Below the pieces are notes generated by a model. It did not search any database. It was given only the letters and a program-made list of their open reading frames with translations, and was not told the origin of the DNA. A program made the position numbers and the translations under genes. Source: Diphasiastrum complanatum (Eukaryota > Streptophyta > Lycopodiopsida > Lycopodiales > Lycopodiaceae). Taken from it: a DNA stretch of 64,000 nucleotides. This document shows positions 1-11,991 of this stretch, in pieces. How positions within the stretch are numbered: position 1 is the first letter of the stretch; each line of letters opens with the position of its first letter. The DNA lies in contig CM055114.1 in assembly GCA_029204225.1 (NCBI GenBank), positions 16,515,502-16,579,501 on the forward strand, in the 5' to 3' direction.

Positions 1-781
1 ACGGAACTGGTTGCCTTGAAGAAATCCCAAGTCATGAGTGCTCGCCAGTAACAATACACGGGAAAAATGGCAAAGAGAAAAATCAACTCGCAACAAATGG
101 TCGGAAATTATGGTACAGGGTCAAGGAAACTGTGAAAATACTATAGGCAAGTCCCGGTGCAAGTTGAAGCGACACACGGATAGGAAAATCACCTCGACAG
201 CTTAAGCCATGGGCCACAGACACACAAAAGGAAAATGCAAGTGGAGGCCAAAAGTGCATAACAAAAATATCCTACCTAAAAGTGGTAGGGGTTGACCACA
301 AGTAGCAAAGAGGACTATCCAATTAAGAAAGACAATCAAGTAAAGTACTTTCCATTTACACCACCAACAAGTGCAAAAGAGGAAAGTGGCTCACACAAGT
401 GGTACCCCAGTACCAGTGACCCAATACATCTTTTCAAAACAAAGGAGGTACCATTTCAAGTCCAATCCCAATTTAAAGACCTTGTACAAAGCGGGACACA
501 TGGCATGAAGGGGTTGAAAGGTGAAAACTTGGCATTGTGAAGGGGAAGCTTGGAGGGATGCCTATAAAAAGGAGAGAGCCCTTTTGGCATTCACGTGAGA
601 GAATGAACAAATGTGAAAGAATGTTGAGTGAAAATGGAGGGATGAAGGAGTGATTTTTGCTATGAATGTTGTGAGAGAATAGACGTGAAAGGATGAAAGA
701 ATGAGATGAGGGAAGAGATTTTGAATGAGAGGATGTTACGTGAGAGAATTCTTGTGAGAGGATGGCTTTTTGAGGGAAAAG
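1..781. other. No gene; purine-rich, promoter-like flank
   Basis: I see no convincing gene here. An 82-codon frame at 292-540 lacks an ATG and resembles nothing I know. A TATA-like motif (TATAAAA, 563-569) is followed by 585-776, a purine-rich stretch with many imperfect copies of GTGAGAGAATG or GTGAAAGAATG. This could be the U3/R part of an LTR or another repeat promoter. The shared sequence of the segmental duplication begins at about 782, so this flank belongs to one copy only. Confidence 0.4.
563..569 (+). promoter_or_regulatory. TATA-box-like motif
   Basis: TATAAAA lies in the context CCTATAAAAAGGAGAG, upstream of purine-rich repeats. It resembles the TATA context of plant LTR promoters. 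No matching LTR partner was found in the window, so this is a sequence-level call only. Confidence 0.35.
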
Positions 782-1226
782 TTGAGACTGTGAGGTGAGT
801 GGTTGCGATGAGGGTGTGCCTTTGTGTGATTATGATTTCATCTCTGAAAGAGTGAGCAGAGAGGTTTTGCGAAAGATTTGGAATGTAAATTCTGGAATAC
901 TACATGAGAAAACCAGAGAATAGTATCTCTGAAAAACCAGGAGTAGTCACACTCAAGTCAGTTGCAACATGAGACAAACGCTAAGATCCTTGCCATTTAC
1001 TTACTTTTGCGACCAGTGGGATACTTCAGATTTTTTTAGCGCCTCTAATCACCTCGTAGTTGTGGTTGGCTACTCACACTTGTCAATATGATATGAAGGA
1101 AGAAGCCTTATCTGTACAATGTGGTTCTTCTGCTCCTTTGAGATTATGGTGAATTGAATGAATGCCTGCTAGTGGAGGAGCGGTCAACCCTTCAAACTCA
1201 TGACTTGACGGCCCTCAAAGGCATTT

Positions 1227-1277
1227 CCCCCCCCCCCCCCCCCCCACCCCCCCCCCCCCCACACACACACACACACA
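1227..1277. repeat. Poly-C and (AC)n microsatellite
   Basis: A C tract of about 34 bp with one interrupting A runs into an (AC)n tract of about 17 bp. The same compound repeat occurs at the matching place in copy B (58972-59020) with different lengths. Confidence 0.9.
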
Positions 1278-2370
1278 TATAGGTATATTTGTGGAATTTC
1301 TTAAAGTATGGTTTTGCTAGTCAATTCATCTATGATTGCTAAGTTACGAGACTCAACCTTATGTTTCACATGGTGCTCGCATTGCGAGTATGGTATAACT
1401 CGAGGATGGCTTGCCCCCGTTCTTCTTTGGTATGGATTTGCTTAATGATGATCAAATTAGATAGCATGCTAGTTACGTTTCTTCATAGTATGCTCACACT
1501 TATCGAAGGTTAGTTAAAATCTCTACGCACATTACGCTTAGGTCCCGAGACTCAGTTTGATGGTGTATTTGGAAATGAATAGTCTCGTGTCATAGCATGT
1601 GTGAACTCTAGGTTTATGTGGTGTGACGTAGTGGGTAGAATACGTGTGTTAGGATGTGATGGAATTTCGTATTACCGTCTTTTCTATGACGCTTGTGTGC
1701 TAAAGCATCGGTTTTTAAAAGCTTTGCCTAAATTGGAACCACACTATAGTATGAGTTTTTCCATTGCCACTTTGTTATTTGCTTTCAAGCCATAAAGCTC
1801 AAACTCTTTGAAATAGAAGAGCAAGTCGTCCACCACCGTACATGGTTGAAACACACCACCTCGGTTAGGGGTCATCACAGTCACCACCATCATTGGAATT
1901 GCCTAGTGAAATACCTAGGCCTGACGTTTGGCAAAATACCACCGCCTATCAAACAAGGCGGTGCGTATAATTTGCACCCTCACACTGCACGGAACTAATC
2001 ATGATATATCATAGCATAATCATTTGAGAACTGTTTGCTTATCTCACCCTGATCAGTTGGACACTCTAGTGATGCATTCCAAGTAAATAACTAGCAACAG
2101 ACGATGATTTCATTTCATTTGACCTATGATTGAGCACGCCTATGGAAATCTCTATAGCATTTGTAAGTAATTGCACTCGGGTGACCTCTAGCTGTGAACC
2201 TCGACCATTGTGAAGCACCAAAGATGCTGGCATAAGCAAAACTACCCAGAATCGTACCCTGAGTTATAGATATGACCCCATCTTGACAACAGTAGGTGCC
2301 TCTAGAGACCTAGGATGGGGGATGCGCCGAACAGCTTCCTTCCTTGTGAGGGGTTGGACCCTTGAACATA

Positions 2371-2631
2371 ATGGATGAGAATCAGATCCACCCTACATTA
2401 GGGGATGTCTGTCAACTAGTCCGTGAAGGAGCCACACACTACTATTTCTATACCCTAGCACTCCACCCTCACCTATGGGCAAGAGATACTATATTTAGAA
2501 TACAACATTGCGGGGGTTATAGTTACTTCGAAACCTATGAGTTCATTATCAATGGGTTCTGGCATCTAACTTACACCGTTTCCATGGACTACACGAGACC
2601 CATGTTAAAATTGAAAAACAATCCATATTGA
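2371..2631 (+). other. Short open frame of unknown meaning in the duplicated flank
   Basis: An ATG-started frame of 86 codons, rich in Tyr and His, ends at 2631 and resembles no family I recognise. In copy B the same stretch (60102-60362) carries in-frame stops, and other differences are scattered without codon bias visible by eye. It is probably a chance frame or the tail of an old repeat. The rest of 782-2949 holds no better coding candidate. Confidence 0.15.
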
Positions 2632-2949
2632 TTTCTTGGCTTTCTATAAATGTTGTACCATGCAAGTATGTAGCTCATTAATGCAAAATGCCAAGTTTGG
2701 CCTACATAGAACTCGAGCTACATGGTTATGTATTATCTAGTTTGATAAATGCAACTTGCATATAGTTTGTAGACATAGAATTAGCATGACTGTGCTTGTA
2801 GAAACTAGTAGCAATTCACATGCATTAATTGTAAGTGATCCATAGTGACATGCAAGGCATGCACAAAGTGTAATGGACACATGCATGATGATTTGGACAT
2901 TTCTAGTTAGAACTAGTACACTTGTAAAAAGTTGGTAGAATTTCATGCA

Positions 2950-3401
2950 TGACAAAAGACAAATGTCACATAGACTCTAGATGTCACTTTAGATGTCATT
3001 TTGGAATGGATAGATGTGGTTCTACCTCGAGCTACCTCAAACTCCATAAATATGTGTAGCTCTCCACACAATCAATGATGAAGAACCAAAGTTTTGTAGC
3101 TATCTCATGCCATTTTGGATCTAAACAAATATTGCTTGTTATCTCTCTAGCTCTCTCTCTCTCTCTAACTCGTGTTGAGGCTAATGCTCATACACTGAAA
3201 TCTTGTACTTTTATTCATTCTTTGATTCATTGCTATTATATTTTGTTGATTAGCATGCTAGATTGTGAATTAGCCATTTCTTCTGAACTAGATCTTGTTG
3301 ATCAATCTACAATCAGGTTATAGTGCCAATCACAAAGCTTAATTAAGATCAGTCACTCTTGTGGAAATTTCCAACACGTGTGAATTTTGGAAATTTTGTC
3401 A
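2950..3401 (+). repeat. 5' LTR of copia element A
   Basis: The segment starts TGACAAAA and ends TTTTGTCA, a perfect 8-bp terminal inverted repeat with TG...CA ends, and is directly followed by a tRNA-iMet-type primer binding site. It is about 452 bp long. A TATA-like ATAAATATG lies at 3046-3056. No 3' LTR was found for this element because its downstream part is missing. Confidence 0.75.
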
Positions 3402-3414
3402 TGGTATCAGAGCC
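3402..3414 (+). promoter_or_regulatory. Primer binding site (tRNA-iMet type)
   Basis: TGGTATCAGAGCC directly follows the LTR end. This is the usual plant copia/gypsy complement to the 3' end of initiator tRNA-Met. The corresponding site in copy B has been removed by an 11-bp deletion. Confidence 0.85.
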
Positions 3415-3456
3415 TCATTAAGCTTTGCATGCTAACAACTCTGATTGTACAAGAAA

Positions 3457-5533
3457 CTGAGAGCTAATTCTAATTACTCAATTTGGAAGTTAAGAATTGA
3501 GTCTGTTTTGATACTCCAGGATGTTATGGATATTCTGATTGGTGTTGAGGAGGAGCCTCAAGCACAGGTTGAAATTCCTAAATATAAGAAGAGAGCTAGA
3601 ATGGCTCTACATTTCATTAAGATGAATGTATCTAATGAAATTTTGAGAGAGATAGGAGCTTGGACTACAGCCAAAGAAGCTTGGGATGCACTAAAGACCA
3701 TCTATGAAGCAAAGAATACTCACTCTTAGGAATCAGATTTTCCAAAGTTTCCAAAGAAGTGAGAGAGTGCATCTAACTATGTTCTGAGAGTTAAAGGTTT
3801 ACATAGAGAGCTTTCCTGTGTTGGTGCTACCATTAACCAAGTTGAGCTAGTTCAAGTCATACTGAATAGCTTGAGAGAAGACTATGATAATCTTGTTCAG
3901 TCTTTTGCTATTAAGGAGGAGTTACCTAATCTAGAAAATCTCCAAGGAATTCTTATTTCTGAAGAATCTAGACAAAGCTATAAACTCTCCAGGATGAACA
4001 AACTTGAACATGGTGGAAGTGACAAAGCCCTCTTTGTCAAAGGCAAGAAGAAAGGAAGGAGTAAGAACCAATTCTCTCAAGCATACAACAAAGACAAAGC
4101 CAAAGGTCGAGTTCAAGATGGTGAAGAGGATGGAACAAATCATCTCTCTAACTCAAAAACCAAGAAGAAGAAAGTGAAGTGCTTATTCTGTGGCAAAAAG
4201 GGGCACTATGCCTCTAATTGCTTTAAGAAGAAAAACCAACTCAAGCAAGCTAATCTCTCCAAAGAGATTGAAGAAGATTCTGTTGCAAGTGATGGAGAAG
4301 GATCACTTATGGTGTCCATTTTTTCTTCATCAGCTTTCAAGAAAGATGGAGCTTGGTACATAGACAGTGGAGCCTCTTCACATATGTGCTATTCAAAGGA
4401 GTCATTTGACTCAATCTTACCTTTCAAAGGAATCAAGAGATCTATTTACACAACTAATGATCATGAGTGTCCAATAGAAGGAATTGGCAACATTCCATTG
4501 AAACTTGCCTCTTCAAAAGTTCTTGCACTTTCTAATGTTCTTTTCATTCCAAAACTTACAAAGAACTTAATTAGTGTGGGAAAGTTTCTTGATAATGGTT
4601 GTGATGTAAAGTTCAACTCCAATACTTGTTTTATCAAAAGAAAAGATGAGATCCTTGCTGATGGAACTCGATGTGGTGGAATTTTTAAGTTGAATTCTTA
4701 TGAGAATGCAAACCTTTGTGAAGTTGCTTTGTTATCTAAGGAGGAGTTGTGGCATAGAAGGTTGGGACATCCTAACTTTACATCTATGTCTTCTATGGTT
4801 AAGAAGGAGAAGGCTATTGGTCTTCCGAAATCTCTTTCTAAAAATTTCAAGCCTTGTGAGGCTTGTGCCATTGCAAAGTCACACAGAAAGCCATATCAAA
4901 AGTCTTTTATAAAGACTACTTATCCATTGGAACTCATACATTCAGATGTACATTTTTCCTTTTCTAAAAGTAACGGTGGTGCAACATGTTTTGTCACCTT
5001 TATTGATGACTTTACTAGATACACTTGGTTGTATCTACTTTCTTCAAAGGCTATGGTTTTTCATCACTTCCTTATCTTCAAAGCTTATGTAGAAAAATAG
5101 TTTTCTTGCAAAGTTAAATCTTTAAGATGTGATGGAGGAGGTGACTATATCTCCAACAAGTTTCATAATTATTGTGAACGTGAAGGAATAAAGAGAGAAT
5201 TTTCTTGTGCCTATTCTCCATCCCAAAATGGAGTAGCTGAGAGAAAAAAACAGATCTTTATGTGAATGTGCTAAAGCAATTCAAGTAGCAACTTCTTTGC
5301 CTATTGAATATTGGGGTGAAGCTATAAATTGTGCAAACTATTTGTGCAATAGATTACCTCACAATGCTCTTGCTGGAAAAACACCTTTTGAAGTCTTGTT
5401 TCAGAAGAAACCTAAGGTAGATCACCTTAGATTTTTGGTTGCACTTGCTTTGTTAATATGCCCTTGGAAACAAGGAAAAGAGATGATCCTAATTCTATTA
5501 AAGGAATCGTGGTTGGATATGCATCCAACAAGA
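3457..5533 (+). pseudogene. Ty1/copia gag-pol relic (copy A), truncated in integrase
   Basis: The order is gag, zinc knuckle, protease, pre-integrase and integrase of a copia polyprotein. Visible motifs are a CCHC knuckle (CLFCGKKGHYASNC, about 4180-4221), a protease site (WYIDSGASSHMC, about 4354), the pre-integrase signature LWHRRLGHPN (about 4747) and integrase core around FIDDFTRYTWLYLL (about 5000). Damage: about 730 bp covering leader and gag start is deleted at 3466/3467; an 11-bp deletion near 3723 and a 1-bp deletion near 3768 create a local frameshift with a stop at 3727; TAG at 5098-5100; and an extra A near 5240. The last two lesions are shared with copy B. The piece ends inside the integrase C-terminal part; RT and RNase H are absent. 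Confidence 0.9.
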
Positions 5534-6820
5534 GCTTGTGGATCTTCCATCCAACAAGCATACCATAGCAAATACCCGATCATCCGGTCACACTGATGAA
5601 GATTGCTTATTTGTTCAAGAAAGTGAAAACATACAAAGCGGCCCTTCAGAGATTCCAAGGCCGCTTTGATAGGTTCAAAGGAGCAGCTTCAACTGAGTTG
5701 GCAAAGGCAAAAGAGACCATCAACGCCTATGAAAAAGTCGTCGCTCAAGTGTTAGAAGCCGGACCACAAATCTCCGTCCTGGTCATGCCGCAATTCTCCC
5801 CTTCGCACCAAGAAGCTGTACAAATGGATACAGAGGTTGATTCGAGCATGGACCAGGGGAGAGCTCCAGATCTAGCAGATCAATAGCCAACCATACAGGC
5901 GGGTCCATCCTCATCAAGGACAAGCCATTTATTCAGAAGGCCCATCAGCATCAAGGACTAGATCCAGACCTTCTTAAAGCGACATCCACATGAGTCCTCG
6001 CGTGGTGGACAGGTTCTCAAATTTCAGGCCTCCGAGATCGAGGCCGACAAAGAATTGGACAAAATACCTGCACTGGGAGAGCAGTCGGCATGGAGAATCA
6101 CGATTTTTGAGAAAACTCCAGAATCAATTAGGAGTTACGTCGCCAGCCCTCGCCAGTTGCGAATAGATCTTTATTACGTGCCAATGCCGCGAAGACATAA
6201 ATGGAAAGATTTGGGATTGGCTATGGACAAAATCACCATCCATACGCCCAATTGGCCAGTCATCCATCAGCCTTACAACTGGAACATTTCAGTGGACTTT
6301 CACCAGGCCTTACAAGCATATCAGAGAGAGTATGTCCACTCTCCGGATCCAACGGTGCGACAATCGGCAATGTTTGCAAAAGATCTAACTCTGTTGGCGT
6401 CAGTGGCAGCCAAATGAGACGATTGCCTTCCTACCCTGGCATTCGATCCAAATAAGTTGATGGCCTCAAAGCAAATCGAAGATCAGTTGCCGATTACCTG
6501 ACTATATTTTCGTGCGGCTATGATAAGAGGCTCTTGGGAATCCCGCTTCACCTCATGGACAACTTCCAAGTGGATTGCCAGAGCCCACTGTTGTTTCCTG
6601 CCGCATAATTTGGATTTCAATACTGCACGGCTTGACTTTATGGAGAAGGTGCAGTATCATTTAATTAAGATTCGACGTGAAGCCAATAAAAGTCCCCAAT
6701 CACTGCATATTGCAGGTGTCGTGGGATCGCCACTAGTTTTGGTGGGAGATACTGTTGGAGGGTTTGCGGATCCCAAGGCGACCCTTACCCTAGTTAATAA
6801 GTGAGAGAGATTTGGCACCC
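5534..6820 (+). pseudogene. Unrecognised retroelement-like coding remnant
   Basis: Three open stretches follow each other on the plus strand: 5596-5886 (96 codons; Lys/Ala/Glu-rich helical start, then acidic and Pro-rich), 6055-6417 (120 codons) and 6520-6804 (94 codons). The first begins with a likely amphipathic helix around YLFKKVKTYKAALQRF. They may be pieces of one decayed protein, such as the gag-side ORF of a gypsy-type element, because an LTR-like segment follows. I see no zinc knuckle, protease or RT motif. G+C is higher than in the adjoining copia pieces, which marks it as a separate insert. Confidence 0.35.
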
Positions 6821-7506
6821 TGTGTGTGTAAGTCCAACCCAATGATCACATAGTTATTTGATTAATTAAAATGTTAATAAAAGGACTTTAGGCCTTTTTG
6901 CGGGACTTTTAATGTCGCAGGGCCTAAATGTCAAGTTAGTGAATAAATTGGGTTTCCCTCCAATTTTGATGGTTCTCACACTTTTTTAAATTTGAATAAA
7001 AAGAGAGACAAGACTGGACCAATAGGACTCAGAGGCCAAGGTCCTCCTCTCTACTATAAAAAGAGACCAACTCGAGTTGCTCCTGATGTTCATTTCCTCA
7101 TTTCAATAAAGCAGATTGGTTCTCTTTAGAAATGGATTAATGAATGTCCTTGCTCTTCCTTTCTTTTTCTCCATTTCTCATGCTTCCTTTGTATTTGCTA
7201 ATTGTTGGATTTGATCATTATTGGGATTGTTATTTCTTATGCTTTTTGTGAGAGAGAAAAGGAGAGAGAGAAGATTAAGTTTCTATCATTGTTGTGAATT
7301 TAGGGTTAATGGAAGTGGGGTTAATGGATGTAGTGTTAATGCTTAGTGTTAATGGATGTTAGTGTTAGATCCTCCATTAATGTTGAAATCTGAACTATAC
7401 TATCGCTCTTATGGGAACGAACCTCCGTGTGACAACTAATTCCGTCTCTTTGATGCTAGATTGACTAGATATTGGATTCAGGTTAGGCAAGGAAAGAAAA
7501 CCACTA
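6821..7506 (+). repeat. LTR-like segment with TATA box and poly(A) signal
   Basis: The stretch starts near TGTGTGTAAG and ends near ACTACA, giving TG...CA ends. It contains a TATA box in CTACTATAAAAAGAGACC (about 7052) and AATAAA about 50 bp downstream (7105), the U3-R arrangement of an LTR. No second copy is present here, so the borders are a guess from sequence ends. If right, it is the 3' LTR of the unrecognised element at 5534-6820 or a solo LTR. Confidence 0.4.
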
Positions 7507-8697
7507 CATGCACCACTACTAAAGAAGCTTGGGATGCACTTAAGTCCATCTATGAAGCTAAGAACACTTTTAGAATACTCACTCTAAGAAATTAGATTTT
7601 TCAAAGTTTTCAAAGAAGTGAGGAGAGTGCATCAAATTATATTCTGAGAGTAAAAGGTCTTCATAGAGAGCTTGCTTGTGTTGGTGTCACAATCAATTAA
7701 GATGAGCTAGTACAAGTCATTCTAAATGGCTTAAAAGAAGACTATGATAATATTGTTTAATCCTTTGCCATAAAGGAGGAGTTTCCCAATCTGGAAACTC
7801 TTCAAGGAATTCTCATCTCTGAAGAAGCTAGGAAAAGTTACAAACTTTCTAGGATGAACAAACTTGAGCATATTGGAAGTGACAAATATCTCTTTGTCAA
7901 GGACAAGCATAAAGGGAAGAGAGAACCATTTTTAAACAAAGCCAAAGACAAGGATAGAGACAAAGATGATGTAGAGGATGACTCATCTCATCCTTCTACT
8001 TCAAAGACCAAGAAAAAGAAAGTCAAGTGTTTCTTTTGTGGCAAAAAGGGGCACTATGCCTCTAATTGCTTCAAAAAGAAAAATCAACTCAAACAAGCAA
8101 ATCTCTCTAATGAGAAAGAGGAAGACTTTATTGCAAGTGATGGAGAAGGATCACTCATGGTGTCAAGCTTTTCTTCAACACCCTTCAAGAAAGATGGATC
8201 TTGGTACATCAATACTGGAGCCTCTTCACATATGTATTGTTCAAAGGAGTCTTTTGATTCTATTGTACCTTATAAAGGACTTAAAAGGTCTATTTATATT
8301 GCAAATGATCATGAATGCTCTATTGAAGGAATTGACAACATTCCATTGAAAGTTGCTTCTTCTAAAGTTCTATCACTTTCCAATGTTCTTTTTGTTCCTA
8401 AACTTACAAAGAACTTGATAAGTGTTGGAAAGTTGCTTGATTGTGGTTGTGATGTAAAATTCAACTCCAATACTTGCTTTATCAAGAAAGATGATGAGAT
8501 CCTAGCTAATGGATCTAGATATGGTGGAATCTTCAAGTTGAATTCTTACAAGAATGCAAACTTTTGTGAAATTGCTCTTATGTCTAAGGAGGAGTTATGG
8601 CATAGAAGGTTGGGGCATCCTAACTATAAGTCTATGCTTTCTATGATAAAAAATGATAAGGCTATTGGCCTTCAAAGATCACTTTCCAAGGATTGCC
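7507..8697 (+). pseudogene. Truncated copia gag-PR fragment (copy C)
   Basis: This belongs to the same copia family as copies A, B and D. It begins mid-gag, includes the CCHC knuckle (CFFCGKKGHYASNC, about 8029) and protease region, and stops just after the pre-integrase signature LWHRRLGHPN (about 8596). A 282-codon frame runs 7854-8699. The protease motif reads WYINTGASSHM, so the catalytic Asp is replaced by Asn and the enzyme would be dead even where the frame is open. Gag upstream carries stops (for example TAA near 7699). Both ends are abrupt: 7506 abuts an LTR-like segment and 8694-8697 abuts a copia RT remnant of a different family. Confidence 0.85.
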
Positions 8698-9340
8698 TAT
8701 AGAAAGAAATGTAGATGATTCCAAATCAAGTATAAAATGGATGGAGGCATAGATCGAAGGAAAGCTTAATATCTATTACTTTGAAACTTTTTGTCCTAAG
8801 CATTATTCGATTAGATTGTTGCTATCTTATGTTGTTGTAGCAGATCTTGAAGTACACCAGTTTGATGTAGAAACAACATATCTTAATGGAGTTATTAAAA
8901 AAATATGTTTACGTGATGTAGCCAGAAGGTTATGTAATTAATTGCAAAGAAGATCATGTATGGAAATTACAAAAAGCACTTGATGGCTTAAAGCAATCTA
9001 CCTCACATGATTTCAAAGATTAAATTCTTTTCTCATTTGACATAGATTTGAACCAAGCTCTATAGATTCAAATGTTTACATCAAAGCCATGTGAAAATCT
9101 TTTATAATCATTGCTTTGTATGTTGACAACACCTACCAATAATGTCTGTCTTATCAAAGATATAAAGAAGATGTTGTTTTTAGAATTTGACATGACAGAC
9201 CTAGGTGAAGCTCATTATTGTCTCAAAATCCAAATGATCATGGAGACAAATTGTAAGAATCACCAAGTGAAGATCAGACTAGATCCTGTTACATGCAATC
9301 AAAAGGACACATGTGGATCAGAACCACCCAACCAATAGGA
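8694..9340 (+). pseudogene. Copia reverse transcriptase remnant (composite copy 1)
   Basis: Translation in shifting frames gives copia RT landmarks: LEVHQFDVETTYLNG (about 8850), a degraded WKLQKALxGLKQ region (about 8960) and LYVDNTY (about 9118) where the family has YVDD, so the second catalytic Asp is lost. A 75-codon frame at 9111-9338 covers the segment after YVDD. The same sequence is found in reverse orientation at 50150-50840, and both are followed by the same chromovirus-type LTR end and gypsy RNase H. It is therefore part of a duplicated composite. Confidence 0.7.
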
Positions 9341-9349
9341 AATGGCTAG

Positions 9350-9737
9350 TCAATACCCTACCCACTTCACCCCCATGCCATGGTGAATGAATGCAAGAGA
9401 GGAGGGGATTCTGGCTTCATAGATCAGAAAATCCAATAGGGAGATGGGCGAGTTTCCATAATATATATTCAATATTCCTCTTAGGATCCCCATGCAACCT
9501 AAATAAACTATTGACCTCCTATTCTTGCATTATAGCAATCAAACACCATGCAAGTGCTCTTATGTCCAATTATAGGTCTGGGCCCTCATAAGATTATTAA
9601 TTACATTGTTGGACAAGCCTGAAAGTAACAACCTTATACACTGGAGTAATTGGCTATCCATGTCAAGAATTATTTCAAGTCCCACATGTTGGACATGGAT
9701 GTAACATTCTTCCCCCCTTAATCAAGTTCTATCCTCA
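9350..9737 (-). repeat. 3' end of a gypsy element on minus strand: polypurine tract plus LTR-like sequence
   Basis: Read on the minus strand, a gypsy-style polypurine tract (TTAAGGGGGGAAGAA, about 9708-9722) is directly followed by TGTTACATCC, a typical LTR start, and then repeat-like sequence toward lower coordinates. On the plus strand it directly abuts the RNase H coding start at 9739, with which it has no frame relation. The equivalent junction is present at 49739-50140. The far border of the LTR is not defined. Confidence 0.5.
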
Positions 9738-9738
9738 G

Positions 9739-10887
9739 GTGTGCATACGGATGCATCGAAGTATGTAGTAGGAGCTGTCTTAACCCAGCCAAGAGAACAC
9801 AAAAAGGATTTTCCAATCCGATTTGCAAGCCATCAGCTCAGTGATTCAAAGGTAAATTACTCGACAACGAAGCGGGAGGCACTAGCCATGATTTACGCGG
9901 TTAAGAAGTTTTGGCATTATTTCATGGCCACACATTTCGCCTTTTATATGGACCATCAACCCTTGCTATATCTTGTTAATAAAATTTGCAACACATGGAG
10001 AATCACTCGTTGGTTACTTCTATTGTTGGAGTTTGATTTTCGGATAGTGGTTCGCAAGGAAAAGCAGCATTATATGGTGGATCATGTGTCACGAATCAAG
10101 GGAAGGAAAACTATAGCCCTATTTGATGATGAGCTACCTAGTGCGGCCCTATTTTATATCGACATAGTACTTGAATGGGCCACTGACATAGTTGAATATC
10201 TAATGCGGGGCCAACAAGATAGATCTTTATCCAAGGCGATACAGTGACAATTGATTCTAAAATCTAGACCTTATCAGATGATTGCCGGCCAATTGTATGA
10301 TCCATAGTTTCAGCACACCTTATTATCCTCGTGGTAATGGACAAGCCCAATAAGATTATGTGTAGTGTACTCACAAAAACAGCTGCTAGCAGATCTGATT
10401 GGGGACACAAGTTATATGCTGCTTAGTGGGCATTTAGGATAGCTTACAAATGAAACACTGAAGGAACGCCATTTCAATTGGTGGTCTATGGTCAGGATGC
10501 AGTATTGCCAATAGAATTTTTGGTACCATCATTAAGGATCGCCACAACGAAATGCCTTGATAAATCCAAAGCTCTACAATTACGCCATGAAGCACTAATA
10601 AACTCTATGAGACACGATTATTAGTTATGCATGCATTGGCAGCTGAGAAAGAATGGTGCAAGGCATGGCATGATTGTCGGTTGCACAAGAAAGATATTCG
10701 ATCTGTAGATATGGTCCTCATGTATAAAACCATGGTGATCAAAGGAAAGTTGATGTTCACCGGCGAAGGCCTGTTCCGAGTAAAGGAGATCCTCAGCCAT
10801 GGAGTCATTAACCTCGAGAAGTTAGATGGGACACCTTTCGACATGCCCATCAATGGTATCCAGTTACACAAGTATTGGCCACCTTAG
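9739..10887 (+). pseudogene. Ty3/gypsy RNase H-integrase relic (composite copy 1)
   Basis: RNase H of a gypsy pol opens with HTDASKYVVGAVLTQ (about 9741) and includes FASHQLSDSKVNYSTTKREALA and YMDHQPLLYLVN. A 168-codon frame runs 9741-10247 and stops at TGA 10245. At about 10299 the sequence jumps about 518 bp ahead relative to copy 2, deleting the integrase zinc-binding region and most of the core. It continues with FSTPYYP-like sequence and the integrase C-terminal part (10440-10887; GEGLFRVKEILSHGV resembles the region after the GPF/Y motif). An 86-codon frame at 10627-10887 is part of this tail. Several stops make it non-functional. Confidence 0.8.
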
Positions 10888-11990
10888 TGAAATAGATCAA
10901 GGATGGTGATGGTATGTCACAAAAGGTTCATCTGCAAAGCCATCATAGCCCGATCTTGGAAAAATCAAGTCAGATCCATCAAAATCCGGCAAGATCAGAG
11001 GACATCCAACAACAACCAATAAGATCCAAGTAGGATCCAGATCTAGATAGGATCATCAAGGAAGAAGAGCATCACTAAAACTGATGAATCAACTACCAAT
11101 ATTCTATCAGAACTTCTAGAGAACTACCTATAGTCAAATCCAACCTGGATGCAATGGAACGCCAATTTATAGAAGTTAAGGATTAAAGAATCTCGAGATC
11201 TCGTCAAAAAACATTAAAAAAAACCACTTTTTTCATGATTTTTGGAGATCTCTTGGGAGTTAACTCTTGAAACTTTGACAGCCACCACCAGATCTGACTC
11301 AAATGCATGTATGAAAATCTCTGTGAGAGTTACTGATGAAAAAATCTTTAAATTTGAGTGTTTGCAAGAGTTCAAAAGGGCAAAATCTTTAGAACCTTCG
11401 TTGAGCATCAAGATCAGCAAACCAACCTTTGCAAGGGGCATAAATAAAATCAGAACAATGAAATTAGTCTATCTATAGGGTCTGACCTTGAAAATACAAC
11501 ATCTAGAGCAAGTTGTGTGAGAGATCACTCCCGTGAGAGTTGAACCCTCGCAGAACCTTTGCAGGAGCAGTCAAATCGCCTTCTAAACCTTCATAGACTT
11601 CTCTGAAGTCTTAGAATATTTTGAAGAAGGTCCTTGCAAAAATTTGGTTGGAACTTAGCTGGGGAAAGTGCATTTCAACTAATACTCACTCTAATTTCTA
11701 CTATATAAGAGCGTAATCTGAGTCATTTGTCACTTTACCTAGCGAAGCTCTACCAAAATTTCAAGCAAAATTTCCAAGTTCTCCATTCGCTACCAAACTT
11801 CCTACCGACCATCATCTGCACTCACCGATCTCAGATCTACGCTTAGAAACATCATTGCCACCATTTTCACAAAGCAAAACCATCTTTAGATTTCTATAAT
11901 TTTTCACTTTTGAACCTTTTTATTGTTTCTACAGTTTTTGTTTCTTTTTCCAACTTCTCTCTGTTAACAGAATTAACCTCACACCGCTAA
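10888..11990. other. Gene-free stretch, possible LTR/leader
   Basis: No coding sequence is recognisable. A TATA-like TATATAA at 11702-11708 lies about 290 bp before the Ser-rich start at 11992, and the intervening sequence is pyrimidine-rich like a plant 5' leader. It may be the LTR plus leader of the element whose coding part follows, but no partner LTR or clear primer binding site was seen. Confidence 0.3.
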
Positions 11991-11991
11991 T

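Larger units (their letters stand above)
782..5533 (+). repeat. Segmental duplication copy A (partner 58111-64000)
   Basis: From 782 the sequence follows 58111 onward almost base for base: non-element flank, then a copia LTR and its gag-pol relic. The similarity extends about 2.2 kb upstream of the LTR start, so the element was already in place when the DNA was copied; two independent insertions would not share the flank. Copy A lacks about 411 bp present at 58360-58770 and about 730 bp present at 61181-61910. Similarity is lost at about 5533, where copy B continues as copia integrase and copy A switches to unrelated DNA. Confidence 0.85.
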
